Shown: positions 52,361-61,833, numbered from the stretch's first letter. The stretch: DNA of 64,000 bases from JBAXQQ01 sp037131695 (GCA_964638715.1 CAZWZF010000006.1:62001-126000); one strand, 5' to 3'. Notes: generated by a model not told the origin, from the sequence alone. Numbers and translations: made by a program.

Positions 52361-53476
52361 CTATTCGTCCAACATTCCTGCTTCCAGGCCTTCTGGGAAT
52401 ACTTTGGGGGCATCGAAGGTGCTGGTTATGTCTACGTAGCTGGCGGTGGTGCTGGCGGTGTGAATAGCATGCATGATTTCCAGTACGTGGTCGGCTATTG
52501 CGCCGCTGGCGCGGTGTGGTCGGCCGGTGCGGATGGAATATGCCATATCGGCAACGCCAAGGCCGCGGCTGCCTTCGCTGAACTTGCTGTTCCATTCAAC
52601 TTCTGACCATTCTGCGTCGCCGGCTTTCTTGATTTTTGGAACTCCGCCGAAGCCGTTGGGGTCGGGAACTGATAATGAACCTTCGGTTCCGAACACTTCG
52701 ATACATGGCATATTGGCTGCCCAAACATCAAAGCTGGTGGTGATATTGCCGATAGCGCCGCTTTCGAATAACAGCAGACCGGTTACGTGGGTCGGCACAT
52801 CAACTTTCACCTTGGTTCCGTTCAATGGTTCACTGGTGATGGTTCTTTCCGGGAAGGTGATGCGGGTAAGGCCGGCAACTTTTTTCACTGGTCCGAGCAT
52901 GGTAACCAGCGCGGTCAGGTAATACGGACCCATGTCGAACATCGGGCCGCCGCCGACTTTGTAATAGAACTCTGGGGCTGGATGCCAGGATTCGTGACCG
53001 TGGCACAGCATGTTGGCAACTACGCCTACCGGTGAACCGATGGCGCCGCTGTTAATCAAACTGCGGCAAATCTGGTGTCCGCCGCCCAGTACGGTGTCAG
53101 GTGCGCAGCCAACCAGCAGGTTGCGTTTTTTCGCTTCAGCAATCAGCTCTGCGCCTTCGGCGCGGGTGATGCACAGAGGTTTTTCATTATAAACGTTTTT
53201 GCCGGCGCGAACAGCCTGCATTGATACGTCATAATGCGCGTTGGGGATGGTCAGGTTCAATACAATTTCGATTTCCGGGTCGGCCAGCATTTCGGCTACC
53301 GAGTATGCTTTTTCAATGCCGTATTTCTCGGCTTTCGCTTGCGCGCGTTCCGGGATCATGTCCGCAACCGCTGCCATCTTTGCGATTGGGTAGCGGGGGA
53401 AGGTGCCAAAATAGGCATCGCTGATATTACCGCAGCCGATAATACCAACATTTACAGGTTTTAACTTCAGAGTCAT
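52361..53476 (-). CDS. Gfo/Idh/MocA family oxidoreductase
   Basis: 371 residues. The N-terminal Rossmann domain (VNVGIIGCGNISDAYFG) binds NAD(P), with the conserved NEKPLCITRAEGAEL (lysine of the EKP motif); the C-terminal half is the alpha/beta domain with GGGPMFDMGPYYLTALV containing the usual aspartate. Members oxidise or reduce sugars and related compounds; the substrate cannot be told. AGAGGTATC precedes the start. It stands alone between the AGTCACCGT unit and a secreted glycosidase-like gene, so a role in sugar use is possible. Confidence 0.92.
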   Translation of the reverse strand: MTLKLKPVNVGIIGCGNISDAYFGTFPRYPIAKMAAVADMIPERAQAKAEKYGIEKAYSVAEMLADPEIEIVLNLTIPNAHYDVSMQAVRAGKNVYNEKPLCITRAEGAELIAEAKKRNLLVGCAPDTVLGGGHQICRSLINSGAIGSPVGVVANMLCHGHESWHPAPEFYYKVGGGPMFDMGPYYLTALVTMLGPVKKVAGLTRITFPERTITSEPLNGTKVKVDVPTHVTGLLLFESGAIGNITTSFDVWAANMPCIEVFGTEGSLSVPDPNGFGGVPKIKKAGDAEWSEVEWNSKFSEGSRGLGVADMAYSIRTGRPHRASGAIADHVLEIMHAIHTASTTASYVDITSTFDAPKVFPEGLEAGMLDE

Positions 53477-53717
53477 GTGTAGATACCTCTTACATGATTT
53501 TTTATTTTAACGCGCGAATAATACCGCTAATAAGGTTAATGGTAAAGGGGTATTGAAGGTTATGTTAAAAATAATTCAAAAAAAGTAAGGTAAACGATTG
53601 CATCATGTTATTTAAAGAGTTATTTAGACAGGATTAACAGGATTTACAGGAATAGTACCTTAAATCTAAATAATGTTGAAATAAAACAAGTTTTGCGTAA
53701 ATAAATGTAATCAAGAT

Positions 53718-53800
53718 ATTCACCGCGAAAGGAACACAAAGAGCACAAAGAGCATTTTAAATTTTTTCTTTTGTGGTCTTTGCGTTCTTTGTGGTTAAAT
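53718..53800. repeat. CACAAAG-type inverted-repeat element, copy B
   Basis: ATTCACCGCGAAAGGAACAC with AAAGAGCACAAAG on the left pairs with CTTTTGTGGTCTTTGCGTTC and TTTGTGGT on the right. It is related to 19119-19198. A CTGAACA heptamer run follows (about 53805-53850). Confidence 0.78.
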
Positions 53801-53804
53801 AAAA

Positions 53805-53850
53805 ACTGAACACTGAACACTGAAAACCCGAAAACTGAACACCGAAAATA
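53805..53850. repeat. ACTGAAC heptameric repeat
   Basis: ACTGAACACTGAACACTGAA and then partly decayed AAACTGAACACCGAAAA units, period 7. Confidence 0.75.
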
Positions 53851-53878
53851 AAAATTACTACATTTGTGTTAAAAAATA

Positions 53879-53907
53879 TTGACAGGCATCGCTGTAACAA
53901 ATAGAAT
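53879..53907 (+). promoter_or_regulatory. Promoter of the second GH-A-like gene
   Basis: TTGACA (53879-53884) and TAGAAT (53902-53907) with a 17-bp spacer; AAGGAATATC precedes the ATG at 53945. Confidence 0.82.
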
Positions 53908-53944
53908 AACTTGATTTTGAAAATTCACAGTAAGGAATATCGTT

Positions 53945-56900
53945 ATGAAATCAATCACCAGTTCCCGTATGCGTCTGTTGGCGCTTTGCCTTTTATTGGC
54001 ATTTGCCGCCATTAACGCGTTCTCTTTTTCCTTCAAAAATGCCGAACAAACCTTTGGGATTGAATCGGATAAAGTGGCGAAAAGCTACACTGTTCAGCAG
54101 ATATCATGCAGTGCAAAGGCAAATGTCTTTTGGCCTGGCGACGCTGTCAGTTTTAAATTGCAGTTCGTCAACAAGACCGACCAGGCAATAAAGGCAACAG
54201 GAAAAGTGGAAATTATTAATTATGCCACCACCTGCGACCCGTATGACGGGTGGACGCAATACTCGCATAAAATTGCCGATTGCGGCAGTGTGCCGGTAAC
54301 GCTGGATATCGCCGCCAAAGGGTTTCAAGATATCGACATTAAATCGGTGCTGCCAAAGCGATTTGGTGCTTATGCGCTGGTAGCAGATATTCCCGGGCAG
54401 GGACGCTGTTTTGTAACGCCTTTCCTATATACTCCGAAAGCGACCCCGGGCAAAGTGCAAAACCCGACCTATGCCCTCGACCTGCGTGAATACACCCCGG
54501 AGATGTGCGGGTTATGGCAGCGAATAGGCATTAAAGGAACCCGCAATGAATGGGGATATCGCCAAACCAAAGATGGCGGTTTGGAAAGAATGATGACCGA
54601 GTTGGGTGATAACTGCAAGACGATGGCAGATAATGATATTACCGCCATGCTTTGTATCGAAGGCGGCGATCTGGGAACCATGCCGCTGGGTACTATTCGT
54701 TCATTGCTTAATGACAAAGACGAAGGAAAAATGGATTATCCGGGAGATTTTGTTTGGCAGCCGAAATATGATGAAGATTTTCAGAAGTGGACTACCGCAA
54801 TTTGCAGCACTTATGGCTGGCCAAAAGGCCCGGTTAACGCTGTCGAATTATGGAATGAACCGTGGGAAGGCTCGTCTATCTCCGGTTGGGGAGCTGACTT
54901 GCCGCGTTACCGCGAATTGTATACAAAAATGGCACTTGGCGTTCTTGATGCCCGTGAAAAAGAAAAAGTTAAAGTGCTCATTGGCGGAACCTGTTCGTCC
55001 ATGAATACTGAAGATAAACTGTTTGGCGATGGCAAGGATACCTTCCTGCCATGGCTTGACTTCACCAGCATTCATTATCAGCCAATGGGCAATGTACCGG
55101 CTATTATTCCATCATGGGCAAACCGCAAGAGCGAATTTGGCGCGGTGCAGCCATGGGATACCGAGAGCTGGGTCGCCAATTCTGAAGATCGAGTGGCAGC
55201 AGTTATTGCATCCATGCGCGCCCAGGGGTTAAAACGCACCGCCGGTGTATTGCATGACGCAGTTCGCGACACAACTGATGTCACTATTCGCACCGCGACA
55301 GGCAATAAACGCCAGCATGTGGTGGTTCCTTACGCTTGTGGCGTTGGTATCGCCGCCTGCCAGGCATATATCGGTCAGCGCGACTTCAAAGAGATACTCT
55401 TCAAAAACGGCCTTCCCTGGGTATTCGTATTTGACGGCTTGCCGGGCAAAGATGGCAAGAATAACCCAGACGACGGCACCGTGGTATTAGTAGGCGACCT
55501 GGCGGCTGATTATTTTTATGAAAAAGGTCTGGTGAAATTTGAGGCTATTCGCGGCATGAACACGGTGAAGACCGTTGATGCTTTGAATGCACAGCTTGCC
55601 GCACTGCCAGCAGACGCACAGGCAACAGCGAAGACCGAGATTCAAGCTAAAATCAAGGCAGCCAGGGAATTGACCGGTGCAACATTCGTTGTGAAAAACA
55701 ACAGCGCATTTATTTTATACGACTACAATGGCAATCCGATACCGGCAGCAAAAGGGAAACTGACAATTCCGTTAACCATGAGCGCGTATTTCCTGCGCAC
55801 TAACGGCAAACGCGGCACTTTTGCCAAGTTGATAAAAGCAATCAGCACCGCGCGCATTGACGGTTATCAGCCAGTAGAGATAAAGGCTCATGATATGACC
55901 GCGCGATTGAGCAAACAGCCTATTGTTCAGGTGACACTGACAAATATCCTTAATCGGCCGGTGACCGGCACTTTGACCGTAAAACTTGGCGCGTTATCGT
56001 TGATGAATATGCCAACACAAACCGTGAAACTGAATGGCAACGAAACTAAAACAATTACAATTCAGGTTGTTGGCGGAACGGCAGTAGATAATAATACATA
56101 TCCGCTATCGGTACGTTTTGATGCCGCAAAAGATGGCTACACGACGCTTAACGAAAATATGCATGTGAATGTGATAAGCCAGAAGACCATCACCGTTGAT
56201 GGCAAACTGGATGATTGGAATGACGTATTGCCGCAGATGGTCAAGGGGAAAGACAGCGGTCCGAACCTTACCGAAAAGGCCTGGCTGCCATTTGTACAGT
56301 TCCCGGATAAGAGCGGAACCGGACTTACTGTTGCTTATCTCGCTTATGACGCGAATAATTTTTACTTTGCCGCCAAGGTGGCAGACAGCACACCGGACGG
56401 CGGTGAATTGCGTTACAGCACCCGGGATGATGACCAGTATTACTACCCGGAAAAATCTTACCGGTCAACCGATACCAAACATGAAAAACCGCTGGTTTGG
56501 CCGCAGGATGTGCGTCGATATTCATACCGCAAAAACCCGGATATCCCCATGGGCGACGACGGCATACAGATTGCGTTCAATGTACTGCCGGCAGACAAAA
56601 AAGATATGATTGAATATCCCGCCGGTACCATGCCGCAGTTCCAGGTGTATAAAGATACCGATTATGAATATTACCTGCACGCAGTTGGCAATAAATGGGG
56701 TGGCGGAACCGAAATTTGGCGGCTATTGGCACCGGGCGTCCCCCGCAAGCATTTCTATCCGCGCCAGCCAAAGGCTGATAAAGATGGCGGGCCGGTAGAA
56801 AATGGCAAACTTTCAGTAATCCAGGGAGACACCACTCGCGTTGTAGAATGCGCACTGCCATGGTCGGAAATACCGGATGTGAAAGCGGCATTAGATGGCG

Positions 56901-57058
56901 GGAAAAATATAAAGTTCACCTTCCGCGTCACCGATGACAAAGGCCCAAGCTATGAATTTGATGCCGACCGAAGCGTATCAAAACACAACGCGCTGACTTT
57001 CCACCCATTGTGGGAAACCCACTGGTCTAACGAGGTAGAGTTCGCTTTTGAGAAATGA
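53945..57058 (+). CDS. Secreted GH-A-clan-like glycoside hydrolase with CBM9-like C-terminus (paralogue)
   Basis: 1037 residues with a signal peptide ending near AFSFS (residue 27). An Ig-like domain (about 40-165) precedes a barrel (about 175-540) with acid/base candidate Glu305 in VELWNEPWEGS and possible nucleophile Glu407 in PWDTESWVAN; FTSIHYQPMGNVP lies between them. An alanine-rich helical insert (DALNAQLAALPADAQ, about 545-575) and beta domains follow. From about 745 a CBM9/DOMON-like module (TVDGKLDDWNDVLPQM, then VAYLAYDANNFYFAAKVAD) runs to the end. The order of parts equals that of the gene at 19346. Substrate unknown. Confidence 0.8.
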   Translation: MKSITSSRMRLLALCLLLAFAAINAFSFSFKNAEQTFGIESDKVAKSYTVQQISCSAKANVFWPGDAVSFKLQFVNKTDQAIKATGKVEIINYATTCDPYDGWTQYSHKIADCGSVPVTLDIAAKGFQDIDIKSVLPKRFGAYALVADIPGQGRCFVTPFLYTPKATPGKVQNPTYALDLREYTPEMCGLWQRIGIKGTRNEWGYRQTKDGGLERMMTELGDNCKTMADNDITAMLCIEGGDLGTMPLGTIRSLLNDKDEGKMDYPGDFVWQPKYDEDFQKWTTAICSTYGWPKGPVNAVELWNEPWEGSSISGWGADLPRYRELYTKMALGVLDAREKEKVKVLIGGTCSSMNTEDKLFGDGKDTFLPWLDFTSIHYQPMGNVPAIIPSWANRKSEFGAVQPWDTESWVANSEDRVAAVIASMRAQGLKRTAGVLHDAVRDTTDVTIRTATGNKRQHVVVPYACGVGIAACQAYIGQRDFKEILFKNGLPWVFVFDGLPGKDGKNNPDDGTVVLVGDLAADYFYEKGLVKFEAIRGMNTVKTVDALNAQLAALPADAQATAKTEIQAKIKAARELTGATFVVKNNSAFILYDYNGNPIPAAKGKLTIPLTMSAYFLRTNGKRGTFAKLIKAISTARIDGYQPVEIKAHDMTARLSKQPIVQVTLTNILNRPVTGTLTVKLGALSLMNMPTQTVKLNGNETKTITIQVVGGTAVDNNTYPLSVRFDAAKDGYTTLNENMHVNVISQKTITVDGKLDDWNDVLPQMVKGKDSGPNLTEKAWLPFVQFPDKSGTGLTVAYLAYDANNFYFAAKVADSTPDGGELRYSTRDDDQYYYPEKSYRSTDTKHEKPLVWPQDVRRYSYRKNPDIPMGDDGIQIAFNVLPADKKDMIEYPAGTMPQFQVYKDTDYEYYLHAVGNKWGGGTEIWRLLAPGVPRKHFYPRQPKADKDGGPVENGKLSVIQGDTTRVVECALPWSEIPDVKAALDGGKNIKFTFRVTDDKGPSYEFDADRSVSKHNALTFHPLWETHWSNEVEFAFEK

Positions 57059-57081
57059 AAGGCGGATACAGTTTGAAAAGT

Positions 57082-57114
57082 AAAATGGCAGGCAGAAATG
57101 TCTGCCATTTTATT
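57082..57114 (+). terminator. Terminator after the second GH-A-like gene
   Basis: AAAATGGCAG pairs with CTGCCATTTT, followed by ATTATT. Confidence 0.8.
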
Positions 57115-57181
57115 ATTGAAGATCATTATTTATAAAGCTGTAAACCATGGTATAATATCTTTCAGTTAAAGGAGATTTCAC

Positions 57182-58039
57182 ATGGTAAACAAGGTTATTT
57201 TTTACATTACGATGATGTTGATGGTATGCAGTATTATATGTGCAGAGACTAAAAAAGAGTCAGAACCCAAAAAGGTTATAACTAATTCGACCCAGGCAAT
57301 AGCGCGTGCCAAGAATTTTTTTCATAATGTGGGATGGTTATGGAGTGGAAATGTTAAGGTAAAACCACCTGAAGAGAATGTTGTTCAGCCAAATGTGTGG
57401 GGAGTTAAAGATGAAAATAGTACCGTTTATTGTAATGAGTTTACAGGTAATGTTACTATTGCTCATACATCAGGTATGATTAGTGAAGGTAAAAAAGATT
57501 TTACTAAAATAACTAAAGAGACTGCTATTTCATTTGCTAAAAAACATTTAAAAGCCGCCGGTATTTCATTTGATGATCTTGTTCTTGAAACAATTAAGAT
57601 TGAACCAAAATTAAATTCATCAGTGTGGCAGATAAAATATCGAAGAGAATATAAAATATACAAATATTTGGACGAGTGGTTGGCAATTAGTATAGATCCA
57701 CTTGATGGCGCATTAATTTCATTTAATTATCATTGTAACTCATTAGTTCCAGTGAATACTGATGTTAAGTTAAAAAAAGAAACTGCAATAAAAAATGCCG
57801 GTGTATGCCTAAAAAATATCAAGCAAATACCGGGGAAATTAGTTAGTGCAGAATTAATGATCGTACAACCAGATAATTATTTGGATATCGCAGGAAAGAA
57901 AATAAAATCTGACGAATATAAACAACAGCAAATTACCCGATTAGCATGGGTAATAAATCTTGATGGTCCTTGGGATATTACCCAGGTATGGGTAGATGCT
58001 GAGGATGGTTCTATTCTTGGCGGGGTGCATTGCAAGTGA
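57182..58039 (+). CDS. Exported protein, possibly with PepSY-like repeats
   Basis: 285 residues. The N-terminus MVNKVIFYITMMLMVCSIICA is a signal peptide. The mature part has two similar segments: TKETAISFAKKHLKAAGISF and KKETAIKNAGVCLKNIKQIP, each followed by beta strands, and it ends in VWVDAEDGSILGGVHCK. This phrase and the repeated helix-strand pattern are reminiscent of PepSY/YcdB-type domains. No catalytic residues are visible. AAAGGAGAT precedes the start, and a TATAAT lies at 57151-57156. The gene is AT-rich compared with its neighbour, suggesting different ancestry. Confidence 0.7.
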   Translation: MVNKVIFYITMMLMVCSIICAETKKESEPKKVITNSTQAIARAKNFFHNVGWLWSGNVKVKPPEENVVQPNVWGVKDENSTVYCNEFTGNVTIAHTSGMISEGKKDFTKITKETAISFAKKHLKAAGISFDDLVLETIKIEPKLNSSVWQIKYRREYKIYKYLDEWLAISIDPLDGALISFNYHCNSLVPVNTDVKLKKETAIKNAGVCLKNIKQIPGKLVSAELMIVQPDNYLDIAGKKIKSDEYKQQQITRLAWVINLDGPWDITQVWVDAEDGSILGGVHCK

Positions 58040-58169
58040 TAACGAATAAAAAAACTGTTATTTGTAAAAAACAGACATATTTAATGAGAAGATAGAAATA
58101 TCATGTTATAATTCAATACAAATGTGGTACTATAGTAAGTACATCTGTAAATTGAAGGTTGAATAAATT

Positions 58170-58412
58170 ATGATGACTAAAAAATTGACACGTCATGGAA
58201 ACAGTCGGGCATTGGTTATTGAAAAGCCAATTCTTGATTTGTTGGGTATTGATGATGCGACCACATTGCAATTGCATACTGATGGGGAAAGCTTAATTAT
58301 AACACCTGTAACTGAAGAAAACAGAAGTGAGACTATTAAAGCTATCGGACGTAAATATGCAGATAAGTTTCCGCGTGCGATGCAAGTGTTGGGAGGAAAA
58401 GATATATCGTGA
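58170..58412 (+). CDS. AbrB/MazE-type antitoxin
   Basis: 80 residues. The first 50 have the swapped-hairpin beta-barrel pattern: KLTRHGNSRALVIEKPILDL, then TTLQLHTDGESLIITPV. Such proteins bind their own promoter and neutralise the adjacent toxin, here probably through the C-terminal part (about 55-80). It ends inside the start of the next gene (GTGA). A start at the second ATG (58173) is possible. Confidence 0.88.
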   Translation: MMTKKLTRHGNSRALVIEKPILDLLGIDDATTLQLHTDGESLIITPVTEENRSETIKAIGRKYADKFPRAMQVLGGKDIS

Positions 58413-58804
58413 AGCAGATGCCTGATTTCCTTTCTGAAGTTGATATTCGTGACTTGCATCAAGTAGCTATTGAAAAAGCTGGTGGTAGTGATGGAATCCG
58501 CGACGCAGGATTGCTGGCATCCGCATTAGCTATACCACAAGCAGGATTTGGAGAAAATTTCCTTCATAAAGATATCCCTGCAATGGCAGCAGCATATCTA
58601 TACCATATAGTTAATAATCATCCATTTATTGATGGTAATAAACGAGCAGCTATGTTAGCATGTCTTACATTTCTTGATATTAATGGTTATGAGTGCAGTA
58701 TTGATGAAGAAGAATGGATTATATTGGTTTTAGACATTGCGCAGGGAAAATTATCTAAGAATGATTGTATTGAGAAAATCAGGTTGTGTAGTCATTATAG
58801 TTAA
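58409..58804 (+). CDS. doc: Doc-family toxin (Fic fold)
   Basis: 131 residues starting at a GTG that overlaps the antitoxin stop. The Doc/Fic motif HPFIDGNKRAAMLACLTFL is complete, preceded by a typical Doc N-terminus (EVDIRDLHQVAIEKAGGSDG, RDAGLLASAL). Doc toxins phosphorylate EF-Tu and block translation. The partner is an AbrB-like protein rather than Phd, a pairing that also occurs in known doc modules. No RNA cleavage or other toxin gene is adjacent. Confidence 0.92.
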   Translation: MKQMPDFLSEVDIRDLHQVAIEKAGGSDGIRDAGLLASALAIPQAGFGENFLHKDIPAMAAAYLYHIVNNHPFIDGNKRAAMLACLTFLDINGYECSIDEEEWIILVLDIAQGKLSKNDCIEKIRLCSHYS

Positions 58805-58880
58805 TTCATCTGTTTTATAAAAATTATATTTGTTAGGGATGTTGTCTTTTTCTTTTCTTAAGTTACTATTGTGCCGAGTG

Positions 58881-58905
58881 GCCAATCAGGAGATTGGCGT
58901 TCCCG
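58881..58905. repeat. GCCAATC palindrome, second copy
   Basis: GCCAATCAGGAGATTGGC then GTTCCCG, 24 of 25 bases the same as 46002-46026 inside the 142-bp element. It lies alone here. Confidence 0.75.
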
Positions 58906-58987
58906 GGTTGATTTATTAAATAGCTTCTCCCCCAAATATTTGTTTGCATATTTTACAAAAATCCCCCCATTCCCCATACCAATATGC

Positions 58988-58993
58988 TATAAT
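58988..58993 (+). promoter_or_regulatory. TATAAT box close to the uvrA start
   Basis: A perfect -10 hexamer ends 11 bases before the GTG at 59005 and 23 before the ATG at 59017, so the uvrA leader would be very short. No convincing -35 is seen. Whether a LexA site exists cannot be told. Confidence 0.5.
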
Positions 58994-59004
58994 TACCGCG
59001 CACG

Positions 59005-61833
59005 GTGAATAAAAATATGTCTAACAGCTTTCTGCGCATCCGAGGTGCGCGTCAAAATAATTTAAAGAATATCGACCTTGATATTCCTCGCGATAAGATG
59101 GTGGTTATTACCGGGTTGTCCGGTTCGGGCAAGTCGTCGCTTGCTTTTGACACCATTTACGCCGAGGGGCAGCGCCGGTATGTTGAATCATTGTCTTCTT
59201 ATGCCCGCCAGTTTTTGGGGCAGATGGATAAGCCGGATGTTGACACCATTGAAGGATTGTCGCCCGCGGTATCAATCGACCAGAAATCCACTACCCGCAA
59301 CCCGCGTTCTACCGTGGGTACGGTAACAGAAATCTATGACCATTTGCGCCTGATGTTTGCCCGGGTAGGGGTGCAGCATTGCCATATTTGCGGCGATAAA
59401 ATCGCTTCGCAGACGGTGGAACAAATCGTTGACCAGTTGGAAATGATGCCGGAAGGGACCCGGGTGCTGATATTAGGACCGGTAATCCGCGGACGAAAAG
59501 GTGAATACAAGACGATTTTTCAGGATATCGCGCGGCAGGGATTCCCTCGCGTCCGAGTGGATGGCGAGTTGCGCAACGTTGACGATAATATTGAGATAGA
59601 GAGATATAAAAACCACACCATTGAGGTAGTGGTTGACCGCTTGATTATAAAAGAAGGGATGCGGTCGCGACTGGCAGAATCGATGGAAACCGCGCTGAAA
59701 ATAGGCTCCGGCATCGCGTCGGTACAGATTGTCGATGGCGAAGAGTTCACCTTCAGCGAGAAAGCCGCCTGTGTAAAGTGCGGCATTTCATTCGAGGAAC
59801 TGGTTCCCCGCATGTTTTCTTTCAATTCTCCTTATGGCGCTTGTCCCGATTGCATGGGACTGGGCACAAAAAACGAGTTGGATGAAGACTTGATTATCCC
59901 CGACCCATCTCTATCTCTGAAAGACGGTGCAATCCTACCCTGGCGCGGTATTCGCGGATGGTATATGTCTACCCTCGCCGCGGCTTGCCAGGCGTTGGAA
60001 ATACCGATGGATGTGCCGGTGGAGCAACTGGATAAAAAAGCAGTTGATATAATCATGTATGGTACCCGCGACGACAGGAAATTTCGCGTTCGCCATCGCA
60101 ATACTGCCGGTAGAACCATGGTTTACGATTCGCGCTGGGCAGGCGTGGTAAAATTAATGGAAAAGGAATTTACCGATACTTCCAGCGATGACAACCGCGA
60201 CAATCTGAATCAATTTATGCGGGTAAAGCCATGTCCTACCTGTGGCGGCAGACGATTGCGCCCGGAGATACTGGCAGTGAAAATGCACGGAAAGAATATT
60301 TCTGAAGCGACGTGCATGTCTATCGGAGATTCCATGGATTGGTTTGACAGCCTGGAACTTACCCCGAGGGAAAAGCTGATTATTCACCAGGTGGTTAAAG
60401 AAGTTCGGGCACGGTTGAAGTTTTTGCTGAATGTTGGGCTTGATTACCTGACCCTTGACCGCGCCGCCTACACCCTTTCCGGCGGCGAGGCGCAGCGCAT
60501 ACGCCTGGCAACGCAAATTGGCAGCGGGTTGATGGGGGTTTTATATATCCTCGACGAACCGTCTATCGGCTTGCACCAGCGCGATAACGACCGGCTTATC
60601 GAAACGCTGCTTTCTCTTCGCGACGTCGGCAACACCATTATTGTGGTTGAACATGATGAACATACCATGCGGGCGGCGGACTACATTGTCGATATCGGTC
60701 CCGGAGCGGGTGAACATGGCGGCGAAGTGATATTTGCCGGTACACCGGCAGAATTGCTGGATTGCAATTGCAGCGTCACCAGCGACTTCCTTACTGGCAA
60801 GCGTAAAATTGCCGTACCAAAAACCCGGCGCGACGGCAATGGCAAGTGCATCGAAATCCGTCGTGCTCATGAACATAACCTGAAAGATATTGACGTTCAG
60901 ATTCCTCTTGGGAAATTCGTTGCTATCACCGGGGTATCCGGCAGCGGCAAATCGACCCTGATGGAAGATATTTTGTATAAACGTCTGATGCACCGACTGC
61001 AGGGAGCGCGTACTTTGTGGGGCAAGCATGATGAGATATTGGGAATAGAGAATATTGACAAGGTAATCGACATCGACCAGTCGCCGATTGGCCGCACCCC
61101 GCGCAGCAATCCGGCTACTTACACCGGTGTATTTGATCTCATTCGCACGCTATTCTCGCAAACCCAGGAATCCCGGGTGCGCGGATACCAGCAAGGCCGT
61201 TTTTCTTTCAATGTGAAAGGTGGTCGATGCGAGGCGTGCCACGGCGATGGAATCATTAAAATAGAAATGCATTTTCTGCCTGATGTATATGTGCCATGCG
61301 AGATTTGCAAAGGCGCGCGCTATAATCGCGAAACATTGCAGGTGCATTATAAAGGTAAAACTATCAGCGATGTGCTGAACATGACGGTAGCCGAAGGATT
61401 GCGGCTTTTCGAGAATATCCCCCGCATTGCCAATAAACTGCGAACACTATGTGACGTCGGACTTGATTATATCCGCCTTGGCCAGCCTGCTACCACTCTG
61501 TCCGGCGGTGAAGCGCAAAGAGTGAAACTTGCTACCGAACTGGCAAGAAGGGGAACCGGCAAAACGTTGTACCTGCTGGATGAACCAACCACCGGTCTGC
61601 ACTTCGCAGACATCGAGAAACTGCTTACGGTATTGCAAAGACTGGTAGATTCCGGTAATTCTGTGATAGTAATCGAACACAACCTTGATGTAATTAAACA
61701 AGCTGACCATATAATAGACATGGGACCGGAAGGTGGCAACAAAGGCGGCATGGTGATAGCAGCAGGCACGCCGGAAGAAGTGGCAAAAGTTAAAACAAGC
61801 TATACCGGCAAGTTTTTGCAGGGGATGCTGTAA
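59005..61833 (+). CDS. uvrA: Excinuclease ABC subunit A
   Basis: 942 residues, full length. It recognises DNA damage in nucleotide excision repair. Two ABC modules have Walker A GLSGSGKSSLAFDT and GVSGSGKSTLMEDI, signatures TLSGGEAQRIRLATQI and TLSGGEAQRVKLATEL, and Walker B ILDEPSIGLHQRD and LLDEPTTGLHFAD. Zinc-finger cysteines are seen in CVKCGISFE..CPDC, CPTCGGRRLRPE and CEACHGDGIIKIEMHFLPDV. The start is either the GTG at 59005 or the ATG at 59017 (MSNSFLRIRG); the second fits the family better, but no ribosome site separates them. Confidence 0.96.
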   Translation: MNKNMSNSFLRIRGARQNNLKNIDLDIPRDKMVVITGLSGSGKSSLAFDTIYAEGQRRYVESLSSYARQFLGQMDKPDVDTIEGLSPAVSIDQKSTTRNPRSTVGTVTEIYDHLRLMFARVGVQHCHICGDKIASQTVEQIVDQLEMMPEGTRVLILGPVIRGRKGEYKTIFQDIARQGFPRVRVDGELRNVDDNIEIERYKNHTIEVVVDRLIIKEGMRSRLAESMETALKIGSGIASVQIVDGEEFTFSEKAACVKCGISFEELVPRMFSFNSPYGACPDCMGLGTKNELDEDLIIPDPSLSLKDGAILPWRGIRGWYMSTLAAACQALEIPMDVPVEQLDKKAVDIIMYGTRDDRKFRVRHRNTAGRTMVYDSRWAGVVKLMEKEFTDTSSDDNRDNLNQFMRVKPCPTCGGRRLRPEILAVKMHGKNISEATCMSIGDSMDWFDSLELTPREKLIIHQVVKEVRARLKFLLNVGLDYLTLDRAAYTLSGGEAQRIRLATQIGSGLMGVLYILDEPSIGLHQRDNDRLIETLLSLRDVGNTIIVVEHDEHTMRAADYIVDIGPGAGEHGGEVIFAGTPAELLDCNCSVTSDFLTGKRKIAVPKTRRDGNGKCIEIRRAHEHNLKDIDVQIPLGKFVAITGVSGSGKSTLMEDILYKRLMHRLQGARTLWGKHDEILGIENIDKVIDIDQSPIGRTPRSNPATYTGVFDLIRTLFSQTQESRVRGYQQGRFSFNVKGGRCEACHGDGIIKIEMHFLPDVYVPCEICKGARYNRETLQVHYKGKTISDVLNMTVAEGLRLFENIPRIANKLRTLCDVGLDYIRLGQPATTLSGGEAQRVKLATELARRGTGKTLYLLDEPTTGLHFADIEKLLTVLQRLVDSGNSVIVIEHNLDVIKQADHIIDMGPEGGNKGGMVIAAGTPEEVAKVKTSYTGKFLQGML

